A DNA stretch of 64,000 bases from Actinomadura sp. DC4 (GTDB lineage Bacteria > Actinomycetota > Actinomycetes > Streptosporangiales > Streptosporangiaceae), in NCBI RefSeq assembly GCF_030406325.1, contig NZ_JAUEQY010000028.1, forward strand, positions 89,158-153,157, read 5' to 3'. The notes under the pieces are model-generated. The model ran no database searches and was not told where the DNA came from. It saw only the letters and a program-made list of their open reading frames with translations. Below, piece by piece: positions 28,102 through 37,393 of the stretch. The stretch's first letter is position 1. Each line of letters starts with the position of its first letter. The translations under genes and the position numbers were made by a program.

Positions 28102-30768
28102 ATGGAGTCGGCAGAGATCGCCCGCCGTTATCTCCGCTTCTTCGAGGAGCGCGGGCACGAAGTGGTTCCCTCGGCCAGCCTGGTCGCCGAGGACCCCACA
28201 CTGCTGCTGGTCAACGCGGGCATGGTGCCCTTCAAGCCCTACTTCCTGGGGCAGCGTAAACCGGCCCACCCGCGGGCCACGAGCGTGCAGAAGTGCATCA
28301 GGACGCCCGACATCGACGAGGTCGGCAAGACGACCCGGCACGGCACGTTCTTCCAGATGCTGGGCAACTTCTCGTTCGGGGACTACTTCAAGGAGCAGGC
28401 GATCCCCTTCGCCTGGGACCTGCTGACGCGGCCGGAGGCCGAGGGCGGGTTCGGCTTCCCCGAAGACCGTCTCTGGGCGACCGTCTACCACGACGACGAC
28501 GAGGCGTTCCGGATCTGGCGCGACAAGGTCGGCGTGCCCGAGGGCCGCATCCAGCGCCGCGGCATGGCCGACAACTTCTGGTCCATGGGCGTGCCCGGAC
28601 CCTGCGGTCCCTGCTCGGAGATCTACTACGACCGCGGCCCGGAGTACGGCAAAGAGGGCGGTCCGATCGTCGACGAGGACCGCTACCTCGAGGTCTGGAA
28701 CCTCGTCTTCATGCAGTTCGAGCGCGGCCCCGGATCGGGCAAGGAGGACTTCCCGATCCTCGGTGAGCTGCCCGCCAAGAACATCGACACCGGCATGGGC
28801 CTGGAGCGGATGGCCTCGATCCTCCAGGGCGTCGACAACATCTACGAGATCGACACCATGTGGCGGATCCTCGACCGCGCGGCCGATCTGACCAAGACCA
28901 AGTACGGCCGCGACACCCGGTCCGACGTGTCGCTGCGCGTCGTCGCGGACCACGTTCGCAGCGGCACGATGATGGTCGGCGACGGCATCGTCCCGTCCAA
29001 CGAGGGCCGGGGGTACGTCCTGCGCCGCATCCTGCGCCGCAGCATCCGCAACCTCCGCCTGCTCGGCGCCGGCGACGAGCGTTACCTCCACGAGCTCACC
29101 GCCACCGCGATCGAGGGGATGGGCGAGACCTTCCCCGGGCTGCGGTCCGACGCCGCGCACATCCACACGGTCATCGACGCGGAGGAGCAGTCCTTCCTGG
29201 CCACCCTCCGCACCGGCACCGCGATCTTCGACGCGTCGGCCGAGGAGGCCAAGCGCCGCAAGGAGCCGGTCGTGTCCGGCTCGCAGGCGTTCACGCTGCA
29301 CGACACGTACGGCTTCCCGATCGACCTCACCCTGGAGATGGCGGCCGAGCAGGGGCTGTCCGTCGACGAGCCGGAGTTCCGCCGGCTGATGGAGGAGCAG
29401 CGGCAGCGCGCCAAGGCCGACGCCGCCGCCAAGAAGACCGGCAACCTCGACGTCTCGGTCCTCGGCGACATGCTCGAACGCTCCGGCACGGTCGTGTTCA
29501 CCGGCTATGACTCCGTCGAGGCCGAGGCACGCGTCGTCGGCCTGATCGTCGGCGGCGCCGGCGTGCCGTCGGCCGGCGAGGGCACCGAGGTCGAGGTCGT
29601 TCTCGACCGCACTCCGTTCTACGCCGAGGGCGGCGGCCAGCTCGCCGACCAGGGCGTCATCCGGTTCTCCGGCGGCGCGGAGGTCCAGATCCTCGACGTC
29701 CAGACGCCGCTGCCGGGCCTGGTCGTCCACCGCGGGCGCGTACGCCACGGCGAGGCGCAGGCGGGCGACACCGCGTACGCCCAGATCGACGTCGAACGCC
29801 GCCGGGCGATCTCGCGCTCGCACACCGCGACCCACATGGTCCACCGCGGCTTCCGCAACGCGCTCGGCGAGTCCGCCGCGCAGGCGGGCTCGGAGAACGC
29901 CCCGGGCCGGTTCCGGTTCGACTTCACCGCGGCCGGCGCGGTCCCGCCGAGCGTGCTGCGCGACGTCGAGGCCGAGGTCAACGCCACCCTGGTCGACGAC
30001 CTCGGCGTGCACGCCTCGGTCCATTCCATCGACGAGGCGCGCAAGATGGGCGCGCTGGCCCTGTTCGGGGAGAAGTACGGCTCCGAGGTCCGCGTCGTGG
30101 AGATCGGCGACTACTCCCGCGAGCTGTGCGGCGGCACCCACGTCGCGCGTTCGGGGCAGCTCGGCCTGATCAAGGTCCTCGGCGAGCAGTCGATCGGCGC
30201 CGGTGTACGCCGGGTCGAGGCGCTCGTCGGCATCGACGCCTTCCAGTTCCTCGCCCGAGAGAACGTCCTGGTCGCCCAGCTCGCCGAACAGCTCAAGACC
30301 CGGCGTGAGGACCTGCCCGAGCGCGTCTCCGGTCTGGTCACGCGCCTGCGCGAGGCGGAGAAGGAGCTGGAGCGCATTCGCTCCCGCCAGGTCCTGGAGA
30401 TCGCCGGCGAGCTCGCCGGCGGCGCGCAGGACGTCGGAGGCGTCGCCTTCGTGGCCCACCGCGCGCCCGGCGGCGTCGGCGCCGACGACCTGAGGAGGCT
30501 CGCCGTCGATGTACGCGGCCGTCTCACGGGCCGCCCGAGCGTCGTCGTGGTCGCGGGCGTGCCCAAGGACCGTCCCGTGGTCGTCGTGGCCGTCAGCGAC
30601 GAGGGCCGCGCCCGCGGGCTGCGCGCCGGGGCGCTCGTCGGGGTAGCCGCCAAGGCGCTCGGCGGCGGAGGCGGCGGCAAGGACGACCTCGCACAGGGCG
30701 GAGGAGCCAACCCCGAGGCGATCGGGGAGGCTCTGGCCGCCGTCCGCCGATCAGTGGGGAGCGCGTGA
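28102..30768 (+). CDS. alaS: alanine-tRNA ligase
   Basis: This 888-residue class II enzyme is full length: an aminoacylation core ([15 protein letters not shown], then [15 protein letters not shown]), an editing domain with the metal motif [10 protein letters not shown] (about 571-580) and [10 protein letters not shown] (about 675), and a C-terminal oligomerisation/C-Ala domain rich in glycine ([13 protein letters not shown]). It acts in the cytoplasm and clears Ser/Gly mischarging. ATG 28102 is used because the longer frame only overlaps the preceding gene. It lies in a run of overlapping genes with ruvX and mltG. Confidence 0.97.
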   Translation: MESAEIARRYLRFFEERGHEVVPSASLVAEDPTLLLVNAGMVPFKPYFLGQRKPAHPRATSVQKCIRTPDIDEVGKTTRHGTFFQMLGNFSFGDYFKEQAIPFAWDLLTRPEAEGGFGFPEDRLWATVYHDDDEAFRIWRDKVGVPEGRIQRRGMADNFWSMGVPGPCGPCSEIYYDRGPEYGKEGGPIVDEDRYLEVWNLVFMQFERGPGSGKEDFPILGELPAKNIDTGMGLERMASILQGVDNIYEIDTMWRILDRAADLTKTKYGRDTRSDVSLRVVADHVRSGTMMVGDGIVPSNEGRGYVLRRILRRSIRNLRLLGAGDERYLHELTATAIEGMGETFPGLRSDAAHIHTVIDAEEQSFLATLRTGTAIFDASAEEAKRRKEPVVSGSQAFTLHDTYGFPIDLTLEMAAEQGLSVDEPEFRRLMEEQRQRAKADAAAKKTGNLDVSVLGDMLERSGTVVFTGYDSVEAEARVVGLIVGGAGVPSAGEGTEVEVVLDRTPFYAEGGGQLADQGVIRFSGGAEVQILDVQTPLPGLVVHRGRVRHGEAQAGDTAYAQIDVERRRAISRSHTATHMVHRGFRNALGESAAQAGSENAPGRFRFDFTAAGAVPPSVLRDVEAEVNATLVDDLGVHASVHSIDEARKMGALALFGEKYGSEVRVVEIGDYSRELCGGTHVARSGQLGLIKVLGEQSIGAGVRRVEALVGIDAFQFLARENVLVAQLAEQLKTRREDLPERVSGLVTRLREAEKELERIRSRQVLEIAGELAGGAQDVGGVAFVAHRAPGGVGADDLRRLAVDVRGRLTGRPSVVVVAGVPKDRPVVVVAVSDEGRARGLRAGALVGVAAKALGGGGGGKDDLAQGGGANPEAIGEALAAVRRSVGSA

Positions 30769-30791
30769 GACACGCGGGGCAGGAGCAGCGC

Positions 30792-31250
30792 ATGAGACGC
30801 GGCGTCCGCCTCGGAGTCGACGCGGGAAGTGTCCGCATCGGCGTCGCCCGGAGTGATCCCGGCGGCATCCTGGCCTCCCCCCTGGAGACCGTACGCAACG
30901 GCAAGGGCGACATCGAGCGCATCGTCCAGCTCGTCGCCGAGAACGAGGCCCTCGAGGTCATCGTGGGCCTGCCGACCTCGCTTTCGGGCCGTGAGGGCCC
31001 GGCCGCGGGCGAGGCCCGCAGGTTCGCCTCCCGCATCGCCCGGCGGCTCACCCCCGAGTCCGTACGCCTGTTCGACGAGCGGCTCACCACGGTGACCGCC
31101 GAGAGCGGGCTGCGCGAGCGCGGCCTGCACGGCCAGGCACGCCGCAAGGTCGTCGACCAGGCCGCCGCGGCGGTGCTGCTGCAGGCCGCCCTCGATGCCG
31201 AACGCTTGACGGGCCGCCCACCTGGGGAGATTGTCCGGGGGGACTCATGA
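30792..31250 (+). CDS. ruvX: RuvX/YqgF-family putative pre-16S rRNA nuclease
   Basis: This RNase H-fold protein of 152 residues starts at ATG 30792, preceded by GGAGCAG. An in-frame GTG at 30765 overlapping the alaS stop is possible. It has the family opening RLGVDAGSVRIGVARSD with the first catalytic Asp, VIVGLPTSLSG, RLFDERLTTVTAE, and the late acidic site VVDQAAAAVLLQ. Members process the 5' end of 16S rRNA and were earlier proposed as Holliday resolvases. Its stop overlaps the mltG start (ATGA). Confidence 0.93.
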   Translation: MRRGVRLGVDAGSVRIGVARSDPGGILASPLETVRNGKGDIERIVQLVAENEALEVIVGLPTSLSGREGPAAGEARRFASRIARRLTPESVRLFDERLTTVTAESGLRERGLHGQARRKVVDQAAAAVLLQAALDAERLTGRPPGEIVRGDS

Positions 31251-32422
31251 GCGACGCGGACCTGGACTTTCTCCGGCAGCTCGCCGAACGGCAGCGGTCG
31301 GCCCATGCGGGCGGCAACGGGGGTGGCCGCGGCGCGCGCGGCCATCGCGGGCGACGGCGGAAGAAGAACCGCCGGGGTCGCAAACTCGCGCCCGTCATCG
31401 CGATCATCTTTCTCGTCGCGGTGGTGGGCGGCGGCGGTTATCTCGGGTTCACGATGCTGAGCGGCATCGTCCACCCGCCGGACTACGACGGCCCGGGCAC
31501 CGGCTCGGTGACCGTCCAGATCCAGGACGGCGACTCCGTGCGCCAGATGGGCCAGCGCCTGCAGCAGGCCGACGTCATCAAGTCGAGCAGCGCCTTCTAC
31601 AAGATCGCTAAGAGTGACCCGAAGGCCACGAGCATCCAGCCCGGTTACTACCAACTGAAGCTGCGCATGTCGGCCAAGGGGGCGTTGGCGCTCCTGTTGA
31701 GCCCGGCGTCGCGGACCGGGCGGGTCACCTTCCCCGAGGGCAAGCGCGCCGCTCAGGTACTGAGCATCCTGGCCGCCCGCACCCACATCCCGCTCAAGAA
31801 CTTCCAGCGTGTCGCCCAGAACCCCAAGGGTCTCGGCCTGCCCTCGTACGCGCACGGGCGTCTGGAGGGCTTCCTCTACCCGTTCACGTACGACCCGGCG
31901 CCCGACGCTACCGCGACCCAGGTGCTGCGCGCGATGGTCACCCAGTTCAAGAAGGTCGCGGCCGACATCGACCTCGAAGGAGAGGCGCAGCGCAACCACA
32001 TGTCCCCGCACGACGTCGTGGTGATCGCCAGCCTCGTACAGGCGGAGAGCGGCACGAGCGAGGACATGCCGAAGATCTCCCGGGTCATCGACAACCGGTT
32101 GCACAACTCGCAGCTGTACCTCCACAAGCTCCAGCTCGACAGCACGGTCATGTACGCACTCGGCAAGTACGGCATCGTCGCCAGCGGCAACGACCTGAAG
32201 TCGACCAGCCCGTACAACACCTACGCGAACCCCGGGCTGCCGCCCGGCGCGATCTCCAACCCGGGTGAGGACGCGCTCAAGGCCGCGCTCAACCCGGCGA
32301 AGGGTCCGTGGACCTACTTCGTGACGACCGACCCGAAACGCCACGTCACGAAGTTCACCGACAACTTCACGGAGTTCGAGAGGTTCCGCCAGGAACTCCA
32401 GCAGAACCTGGCGCACGGATGA
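31247..32422 (+). CDS. mltG: endolytic murein transglycosylase MltG
   Basis: MltG cuts nascent glycan strands and so helps end peptidoglycan polymerisation. The 391-residue product has a basic cytoplasmic N terminus with Gly/Arg/Lys repeats (about 22-45), one membrane helix (about 46-66, PVIAIIFLVAVVGGGGYLGF), and the outward YceG domain. The catalytic glutamate lies in LVQAESGTSED, followed by NTYANPGLPPGAISNPG and a closing YYFVTTDP-like string (WTYFVTTDPKRH). ATG 31247 overlaps the ruvX stop, and its own stop overlaps aroE. Confidence 0.95.
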   Translation: MSDADLDFLRQLAERQRSAHAGGNGGGRGARGHRGRRRKKNRRGRKLAPVIAIIFLVAVVGGGGYLGFTMLSGIVHPPDYDGPGTGSVTVQIQDGDSVRQMGQRLQQADVIKSSSAFYKIAKSDPKATSIQPGYYQLKLRMSAKGALALLLSPASRTGRVTFPEGKRAAQVLSILAARTHIPLKNFQRVAQNPKGLGLPSYAHGRLEGFLYPFTYDPAPDATATQVLRAMVTQFKKVAADIDLEGEAQRNHMSPHDVVVIASLVQAESGTSEDMPKISRVIDNRLHNSQLYLHKLQLDSTVMYALGKYGIVASGNDLKSTSPYNTYANPGLPPGAISNPGEDALKAALNPAKGPWTYFVTTDPKRHVTKFTDNFTEFERFRQELQQNLAHG

Positions 32423-33225
32423 CGCGGGCGGCGGTGCTCGGATCGCCGATCGCGCACTCGCTGTCGCCGGTGCTCCACCGGGCGGCCTACGACGCACTCG
32501 GCCTCGGCTGGCACTACGACGCCGTCGAGTGCCGCGAGGAGGACCTGGCGGCGATCCTGGAGCGGTCATGGGCGGGGCTGTCCCTGACGATGCCGCTCAA
32601 GCGCGCCGTGCTGCCGCTGATGGACGAGGTCTCCGGCCTCGCCCGCGCGGTGGGCGGTGCCAACACGGTCGTCTTCGACGGCGGCCGGCGGCTCGGCTAC
32701 AACACCGACGTGCACGGGATCGTGACCGCGCTCGCCGAGGCCGGGGTGGACGCCCCGGGCTCGGCGGTCGTGCTCGGCACCGGCGCCACCGCCTGCTCGG
32801 CCCTCGCGGCCCTGCGCGACCTCGGCCTGGAGAAGGCCGTCGTGGTGGCGCGCGAGCCGGGACGCGCCGCCGGCACCGTCGCCGCCGCCACCCGGCTCGG
32901 CGTCGGCGCGACGGTCCTGACCTACGCCGACCCGATCCCCGAGACCGACCTGGTGATCTCCACGCTGCCCGCCGGCGCCGCCGACGCGCACGCCGAGTCG
33001 ATCGCGCGGGCCACCGGCGCGCTCCTCGACGTCGTCTACGCCCCGTGGCCGACCAGGGTGGCCGAGGCCGTACGCGCCTCCGGGGGCGTCATCGCCGACG
33101 GCTACGCCATGCTCGTGCACCAGGCCGTACGCCAGGTCGCGCTGATGACCGGCCGCGACGACGTCCCGGTGGAGGCGATGCGCGCCGCCGGCCTCGCCGA
33201 GATCGCCCGCCGCGCCGCCTCCTAG
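32419..33225 (+). CDS. aroE: shikimate dehydrogenase
   Basis: AroE reduces 3-dehydroshikimate with NADPH in aromatic amino acid synthesis. ATG 32419 overlaps the mltG stop (ATGA); 268 residues. The substrate loop is SPIAHSLSPVLHRAAYDALG, the catalytic lysine lies in LTMPLKRAVLP, the paired aspartate in YNTDVHG, and the nucleotide-binding glycines in VLGTGATACSA (about 120-130). The mltG-aroE order is conserved in actinobacteria. Confidence 0.95.
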   Translation: MTRAAVLGSPIAHSLSPVLHRAAYDALGLGWHYDAVECREEDLAAILERSWAGLSLTMPLKRAVLPLMDEVSGLARAVGGANTVVFDGGRRLGYNTDVHGIVTALAEAGVDAPGSAVVLGTGATACSALAALRDLGLEKAVVVAREPGRAAGTVAAATRLGVGATVLTYADPIPETDLVISTLPAGAADAHAESIARATGALLDVVYAPWPTRVAEAVRASGGVIADGYAMLVHQAVRQVALMTGRDDVPVEAMRAAGLAEIARRAAS

Positions 33226-34071
33226 ATGCTCGCCGACGTCCTGCCCTACCTCCGCTGTCCCGTGTGCGGCGGCGACCTGGCCGGCGGCGAGCGGGTCATC
33301 CGCTGTACGGCCGGGCACTCCTTCGACGTCGCGCGGCAGGGGTACGCCGGCCTGCTCACCGGCGACGCGCGCGCCGGCACCGCGGACACGGCGGCCATGG
33401 TCGCGGCGCGCGTGGAGTTCCTCGACGGCGGGCACTTCGCCCCGCTCGCCGATCTGATCGCCGAACGGGCCGCCGCGGCGGCCCCGGCCGAGGGCTGCGT
33501 GCTGGACGCCGGGGCGGGCACCGGATACCACCTCGGAGCCGTCCTCGACCGGCTCCCGGGCCGGTACGGCGTGGCCCTGGACGTCTCCAAGCACGCCCTG
33601 CGCCGCGCCGCGCGGGCCCACCCCCGTGCCGGCGCCCTCACCTGGGACGTCTGGCGCCCGCTCCCGGTCCGTACGGGCTCGGTCGGCGTCTTGCTGGACG
33701 TCTTCGCCCCGCGCAACGCCGGGGAGTTCCACCGGGTGCTCCGGCCGGACGGGATCCTCCTCGTCGCCACGCCGGCCGCCCACCACCTGGACGAGCTGGT
33801 CGGCCCGCTCGGGCTGCTCACCGTCGACCCGCGCAAGGCCGAGCGGGTCGCCGATACGCTGGGCGAACGGTTCGCCCCGGCCGGCACCTGGCCGCTGGAG
33901 CTGCCGTTGAGACTGACGCACGGTCAGGTCGCCTCGCTCGTGGCGATGGGGCCGAGCGCCTGGCACACTGATCCCGAGGCCCTCCGGGGCCGGATCACCG
34001 CGCTGGCCGAGCCCGTACGGGTGACGGCGGCGTTCGAGGTTCGCGTTTTCGACTCACGCGACGAAAGCTGA
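33226..34071 (+). CDS. RlmA-family 23S rRNA (guanine-N1)-methyltransferase-like protein
   Basis: The 281-residue product starts with the ATG immediately after the aroE stop. An N-terminal zinc ribbon has the ligand set C10, C13, C26, H30 (LRCPVCGG and CTAGHSFDVARQGY). It is followed by an AdoMet domain with LDAGAGTGYHLGAV. This architecture matches RlmA(I/II): E. coli RrmA modifies G745, while TlrB/MyrA modify G748 and give tylosin resistance. Which base is methylated here is unknown. It is the last gene of the DUF948-alaS operon, and its end overlaps the infC promoter region. Confidence 0.85.
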   Translation: MLADVLPYLRCPVCGGDLAGGERVIRCTAGHSFDVARQGYAGLLTGDARAGTADTAAMVAARVEFLDGGHFAPLADLIAERAAAAAPAEGCVLDAGAGTGYHLGAVLDRLPGRYGVALDVSKHALRRAARAHPRAGALTWDVWRPLPVRTGSVGVLLDVFAPRNAGEFHRVLRPDGILLVATPAAHHLDELVGPLGLLTVDPRKAERVADTLGERFAPAGTWPLELPLRLTHGQVASLVAMGPSAWHTDPEALRGRITALAEPVRVTAAFEVRVFDSRDES

Positions 34072-34077
34072 TATCTT
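34048..34077 (+). promoter_or_regulatory. promoter for infC-rpmI-rplT
   Basis: TTCGAC (34048-34053) and TATCTT (34072-34077) are separated by 18 bases and lie across the end of the methyltransferase gene. The predicted transcript begins near 34084, leaving a leader of about 250 bases before infC. Confidence 0.5.
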
Positions 34078-34245
34078 TAACCGTTGACTGGCCCGGCGTT
34101 CAGGCGTCGGGCGCGCAAGCGGAGGTCACCTCCCACCTGATCGGCCGCGCTCTCCGGAGCGGCGGAGGCTGATGGGTCCCGGTCAGGCACGCGACTCTGT
34201 CGTGTGCTCTCCTCGTCGGCCATGCCGTCGAGGTGTCCGGTAGTG

Positions 34246-34275
34246 GCCCCGCATCGTGAGTCATGCGGGGCTTTT
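34246..34275 (+). terminator. terminator hairpin inside the infC leader (candidate attenuator)
   Basis: A perfect 9-bp stem (GCCCCGCAT / ATGCGGGGC) with an 8-base loop is followed at once by TTTT. It lies about 60 bases before the infC start and well after the predicted promoter, so transcripts would have to read through it. This is the layout of an attenuator controlling IF-3/L35/L20 synthesis; it could also close the upstream operon. Confidence 0.65.
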
Positions 34276-34334
34276 CGTATGAAGGGCCCGGGGTATGGCC
34301 GGTCATGACAAGCGAAGTACCCCAAGGAGGTCCC

Positions 34335-34928
34335 ATCAGCGCCGAACCGCGTATCAACGAGCGCATTCGCGTGCCCGAGGTCCGACTCGTCGGTCCGAAC
34401 GGCGAACAGGTCGGCATCGTTCCCATCGCCAAGGCACTCGACCTTGCCCGGGAGTCCGATCTCGACCTGGTGGAGGTCGCACCGACCGCGCGACCGCCCG
34501 TGGCCAAGCTCATGGACTACGGCAAGTTCAAGTACGAGTCCGCGATGAAGGCCCGCGATGCGCGACGTAACCAGGCGCACACCGTCATCAAGGAGATCAA
34601 ACTCCGGCCGAAGATCGACCCGCACGACTACGGCACCAAGAAGGGCCACGTCGAGCGGTTCCTCAAGGCAGGTGACAAGGTCAAGGTCACGATCATGTTC
34701 CGCGGCCGCGAGCAGTCCCGACCCGAGCTCGGGTTCCGGTTGCTGCAGCGGCTGGCCGAAGACGTCGAGGAGCTCGGCTTCGTCGAGTCACGGCCCAAGC
34801 AGGACGGCCGAAACATGATCATGGTTCTCGGCCCGCACAAGAAGAAGAGCGAGGCGAAGGCCGAAACGCAGCGCGCTGCCACCAACAGCCGCGCGCGGCG
34901 GCAGCTGGAGAACGAAGCCCCGGCCTGA
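34335..34928 (+). CDS. infC: translation initiation factor IF-3, likely AUC start
   Basis: IF-3 binds the 30S subunit and checks initiation. The mature family N terminus ([20 protein letters not shown]) follows an ATC codon at 34335 with a perfect AAGGAGG at 34324-34330. The alternative ATG 34305 has no ribosome site and would make the ribosome site encode Gly-Gly-Pro. E. coli infC also uses a rare AUU start for self-control, so I choose ATC; 197 residues. N-domain, linker ([18 protein letters not shown]) and C-domain ([13 protein letters not shown]) are complete, with a basic tail. rpmI and rplT follow. Confidence 0.9.
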   Translation: MSAEPRINERIRVPEVRLVGPNGEQVGIVPIAKALDLARESDLDLVEVAPTARPPVAKLMDYGKFKYESAMKARDARRNQAHTVIKEIKLRPKIDPHDYGTKKGHVERFLKAGDKVKVTIMFRGREQSRPELGFRLLQRLAEDVEELGFVESRPKQDGRNMIMVLGPHKKKSEAKAETQRAATNSRARRQLENEAPA

Positions 34929-34946
34929 CCGGGGACTTTCCGGCCG

Positions 34947-34984
34947 CGACCCTGCTCACGTAGCGGGGTCGTCTCGCGATGAGA
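34947..34984 (+). promoter_or_regulatory. paired hairpins in the infC-rpmI gap
   Basis: A 10-bp stem with one G-T pair (CGACCCTGCT / AGCGGGGTCG, 34947-34971) is followed directly by a short TCTC/GAGA stem (34972-34984). There is no T-run. L20 controls rpmI-rplT translation through RNA structure in this gap in other bacteria; a similar role here is inferred only from position. Confidence 0.35.
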
Positions 34985-35079
34985 CATGCACATCGCGCCT
35001 TGCCAGGCGTGCGTTGCTCCCTAGTGGAGCCGCCGCGCGCCCGGATCGAGGCGCTTGGACTAGGGAGACGTCGGCGACC

Positions 35080-35274
35080 ATGCCGAAGATGAAGACGCAC
35101 AGTGGTGCCAAGAAACGGTTCAAAGTGACCGGCACCGGCAAGGTCATGCGCCGCCGCGCCAACCGCAACCACCTGCTCGAGCACAAGCCGACCAAGCGCA
35201 CGCGCCGGCTGGACGGGCCCGTGGTGGTCGACAAGAACGACGAGAAGAAGATCAAGAAGCTGCTCGGCAAGTAA
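35080..35274 (+). CDS. rpmI: 50S ribosomal protein L35
   Basis: This 64-residue basic ribosomal protein has the family opening [20 protein letters not shown] and [15 protein letters not shown] 35080 lies about ten bases after GGGAGA; a longer upstream frame is not conserved. It sits between infC and rplT as in nearly all bacteria. Confidence 0.97.
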   Translation: MPKMKTHSGAKKRFKVTGTGKVMRRRANRNHLLEHKPTKRTRRLDGPVVVDKNDEKKIKKLLGK

Positions 35275-35390
35275 GCCCGGCACCATCACGATCGCCGGGC
35301 TCCGGCGCCCCTGAGGCGCCGGCAGTCCCGTAAGTCCTACGACCGGCCGGCGCCCGCCGAGGCCCCGGCCCCCACGAGGGAGTTCGAAAC

Positions 35391-35765
35391 GTGGCACGCG
35401 TGAAGCGGGCGGTCAACGCCGCCAAGAAGCGCCGGGTCGTCCTGGAGCGGGCGAGTGGCTACCGAGGCCAGCGGTCCAGGCTGTACCGCAAGGCCAAGGA
35501 GCAGCAGCTCCACTCGATGACGTACGCCTTCCGCGACCGGAAGGACCGCAAGGGTCAGTTCCGCCGTCTGTGGATCCAGCGGATCAACGCGGCGGCCCGC
35601 GCCAACGGGATGACCTACAACCGATTCATCCAGGGCCTGCGCGAGGCCGGCGTCGAGGTCGACCGCCGTATGCTCGCCGAGCTCGCGGTCAACGACGCCC
35701 CCGCGTTCGCGGTACTCGTCGAGACGGCCAAGAAGGCGCTGCCCGCGGGCACCGCCGCGGCCTGA
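35391..35765 (+). CDS. rplT: 50S ribosomal protein L20
   Basis: The 124-residue product has the long basic N-terminal helix ([20 protein letters not shown]) and the globular part with [20 protein letters not shown]. It is an assembly protein of the large subunit and, in other bacteria, the translational repressor of its own operon. The start is GTG 35391 after GAGGGAG. Confidence 0.97.
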   Translation: MARVKRAVNAAKKRRVVLERASGYRGQRSRLYRKAKEQQLHSMTYAFRDRKDRKGQFRRLWIQRINAAARANGMTYNRFIQGLREAGVEVDRRMLAELAVNDAPAFAVLVETAKKALPAGTAAA

Positions 35766-35786
35766 CCGCGCTGGATAGCCGCGCTG

Positions 35787-36602
35787 ATGGCGGGCCGGGA
35801 GCTGAGTTCCACCCGATCACCCAGGGTGAAGGCGGCTCGCCGGCTCGCCAAACGTGCGTTCCGGCGCCGCGAGAACCGGTTCCTCGCCGAAGGGCCCCAG
35901 GCCGTACGCGAGGCGCTGGCGCTGGACGGCGTGCTGACCGAGCTGTTCGCCACGGCCGAGGCGGAGAACCGTCACCAGGACCTGGTCGGCCGGGCGGAGA
36001 AGTCGGGCGTGCCCATCGCCCGGGTGAGCGCCGAGGTGATGTCCGAGCTGGCCCAGACGGTCACGCCGCAGGGCCTCCTCGCCGTCTGTAAGTTCGTCGA
36101 CGTCCCCTTGGAGTCGGCCCTTTCCCCCGCCCCGCGTCTGGTGACCGTGCTGGCGCACGTGCGCGACCCGGGCAACGCGGGCACCGTCCTCCGTACCGCC
36201 GACGCGGCCGGATCCGACTCGGTGATCTTCACCGACGCCTCGGTCGACCCGTACAACGGCAAGTGCGTACGCGCGTCGGCGGGCAGTCTGTTCCACCTCC
36301 CCGTGGTCATGGGACCCCGGTTCGACGTTCTCATCCCGGCGCTGAAGCAGGCCGGCCTGACCGTGGTCGCCGCCGACGGCGCGGGGGAGTCCTCCCTGGA
36401 CACCGCCCTGGACGCGGGCACGCTCGACCGCCCCACCGCGTGGGTGTTCGGCAACGAGGCGTGGGGCCTGCCGGAGGAGATCCTGACCGCCGTCGACGAG
36501 GTCGTCCGCGTCCCCATCTACGGCGCCGCGGAGAGCCTCAACCTGGCCACCGCGGCCGCCGTCTGCCTCTACACCTCGGCCCGGGCCCACCGCGCCGGTT
36601 AG
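35787..36602 (+). CDS. SpoU/TrmH-family RNA 2'-O-methyltransferase
   Basis: This 271-residue protein has an N-terminal L30e-like RNA-binding domain (about 1-100) and a C-terminal knotted SPOUT domain with the three family motifs: LAHVRDPGNAGTVLRTADAA (motif 1), WVFGNEAWGLPEE (motif 2) and VPIYGAAESLNLATAAA (motif 3). It is related to RlmB and TsnR-type rRNA methylases; the target nucleotide is unknown. ATG 35787 lies 21 bases after rplT. It converges on the TauE/SafE gene. Confidence 0.92.
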   Translation: MAGRELSSTRSPRVKAARRLAKRAFRRRENRFLAEGPQAVREALALDGVLTELFATAEAENRHQDLVGRAEKSGVPIARVSAEVMSELAQTVTPQGLLAVCKFVDVPLESALSPAPRLVTVLAHVRDPGNAGTVLRTADAAGSDSVIFTDASVDPYNGKCVRASAGSLFHLPVVMGPRFDVLIPALKQAGLTVVAADGAGESSLDTALDAGTLDRPTAWVFGNEAWGLPEEILTAVDEVVRVPIYGAAESLNLATAAAVCLYTSARAHRAG

Positions 36603-36625
36603 GGCCCGTCTCGAAGGTCCCGCCG
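36599..36625 (+). repeat. short intergenic repeat, copy 1
   Basis: Directly after TTAG at the end of the SpoU-family gene there is GGCCCGTCTCGAAGGTCCCGC. Nearly the same string follows CTAG after the STAS gene near 46172. Each copy abuts a YTAG tetramer. A CTAG at 36646-36649 closes a 43-base segment. It could be an IS-end relic or a small dispersed repeat. Confidence 0.35.
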
Positions 36626-36645
36626 CCCTGCTGCGCGACGCTCGC

Positions 36646-37392
36646 CTAGTGCATCGCCAGCGCGACGGCGACGCCGAGGCCGAAGGTGACGATGACGCCG
36701 CGCAGGACGGCGGGGGACAGGCGCCGGGCCACCCGCGCGCCCGCGAAGCCGCCGACCAGGCTCGCCACCGCCATCACCGCGACGGCGTACCAGCGCACCG
36801 GGCCGAACAGGGCGAACGCCGCGAACGCCACCGTGTTGATGACCAGCGACAGCACGGCGCGCACGGCGTTCACCCGCTGCAGGTCATCATGGACGAACAC
36901 CCCGAGGATGCCCAGCAGCATCACGCCTAGCCCGGCCCCGAAGTAGGCGCCGTACACCCCGCCGAAGAAGATCCCGGCGTGCAGCAGCGCCCGGCCGTTC
37001 AGCCGCCCGGAGCCGCTCAGCCGCCTCTTCAGCCACGGCTGTACCGCGAGCAGCAGGCTCGCGACCGCGATGAGGACCGGCACGAGCGCCTTGAAGACGC
37101 CGTCCGGCGTGACCAGCAGCAGGACGCACCCGGCCAGCGCGCCGACGACGCTCGTCAGGCTGAAGGCGACCGCGCGCCCGCGCTGCCCGGACAGCTCGGC
37201 GCGGTAGCCGAGGGCCCCGCCGATGTAGCCCGGCCACAGCGCCACCGTGTTGGTCACGTTGGCGGACACGGTCGGGTACCCGGCGGCGAGCAGCGCGGGG
37301 AAGGAGATCAGGGACCCGCCGCCGGCGATCGCGTTGACGATCCCGGCCGCCAGCCCGGCCGCGGCGAGGAGGGCGACCTCCGGCAGGCTCAC
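36646..37392 (-). CDS. TauE/SafE-family membrane transporter
   Basis: The 248-residue polytopic protein has about eight hydrophobic segments. The family marker opens helix 1 (AAGIVNAIAGGGSLISFPALL), and the matching half-repeat motif is in helix 5 (FFGGVYGAYFGAGLGVMLL). Members export sulfite, sulfoacetate or other small organosulfur anions. It is the last gene of the peptide-import operon, its GTG start two bases after the stop of the GGT-like gene, so sulfur or carboxylate efflux linked to the imported substrate is plausible but unproven. Confidence 0.88.
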   Translation of the reverse strand: MSLPEVALLAAAGLAAGIVNAIAGGGSLISFPALLAAGYPTVSANVTNTVALWPGYIGGALGYRAELSGQRGRAVAFSLTSVVGALAGCVLLLVTPDGVFKALVPVLIAVASLLLAVQPWLKRRLSGSGRLNGRALLHAGIFFGGVYGAYFGAGLGVMLLGILGVFVHDDLQRVNAVRAVLSLVINTVAFAAFALFGPVRWYAVAVMAVASLVGGFAGARVARRLSPAVLRGVIVTFGLGVAVALAMH

Positions 37393-37393
37393 G

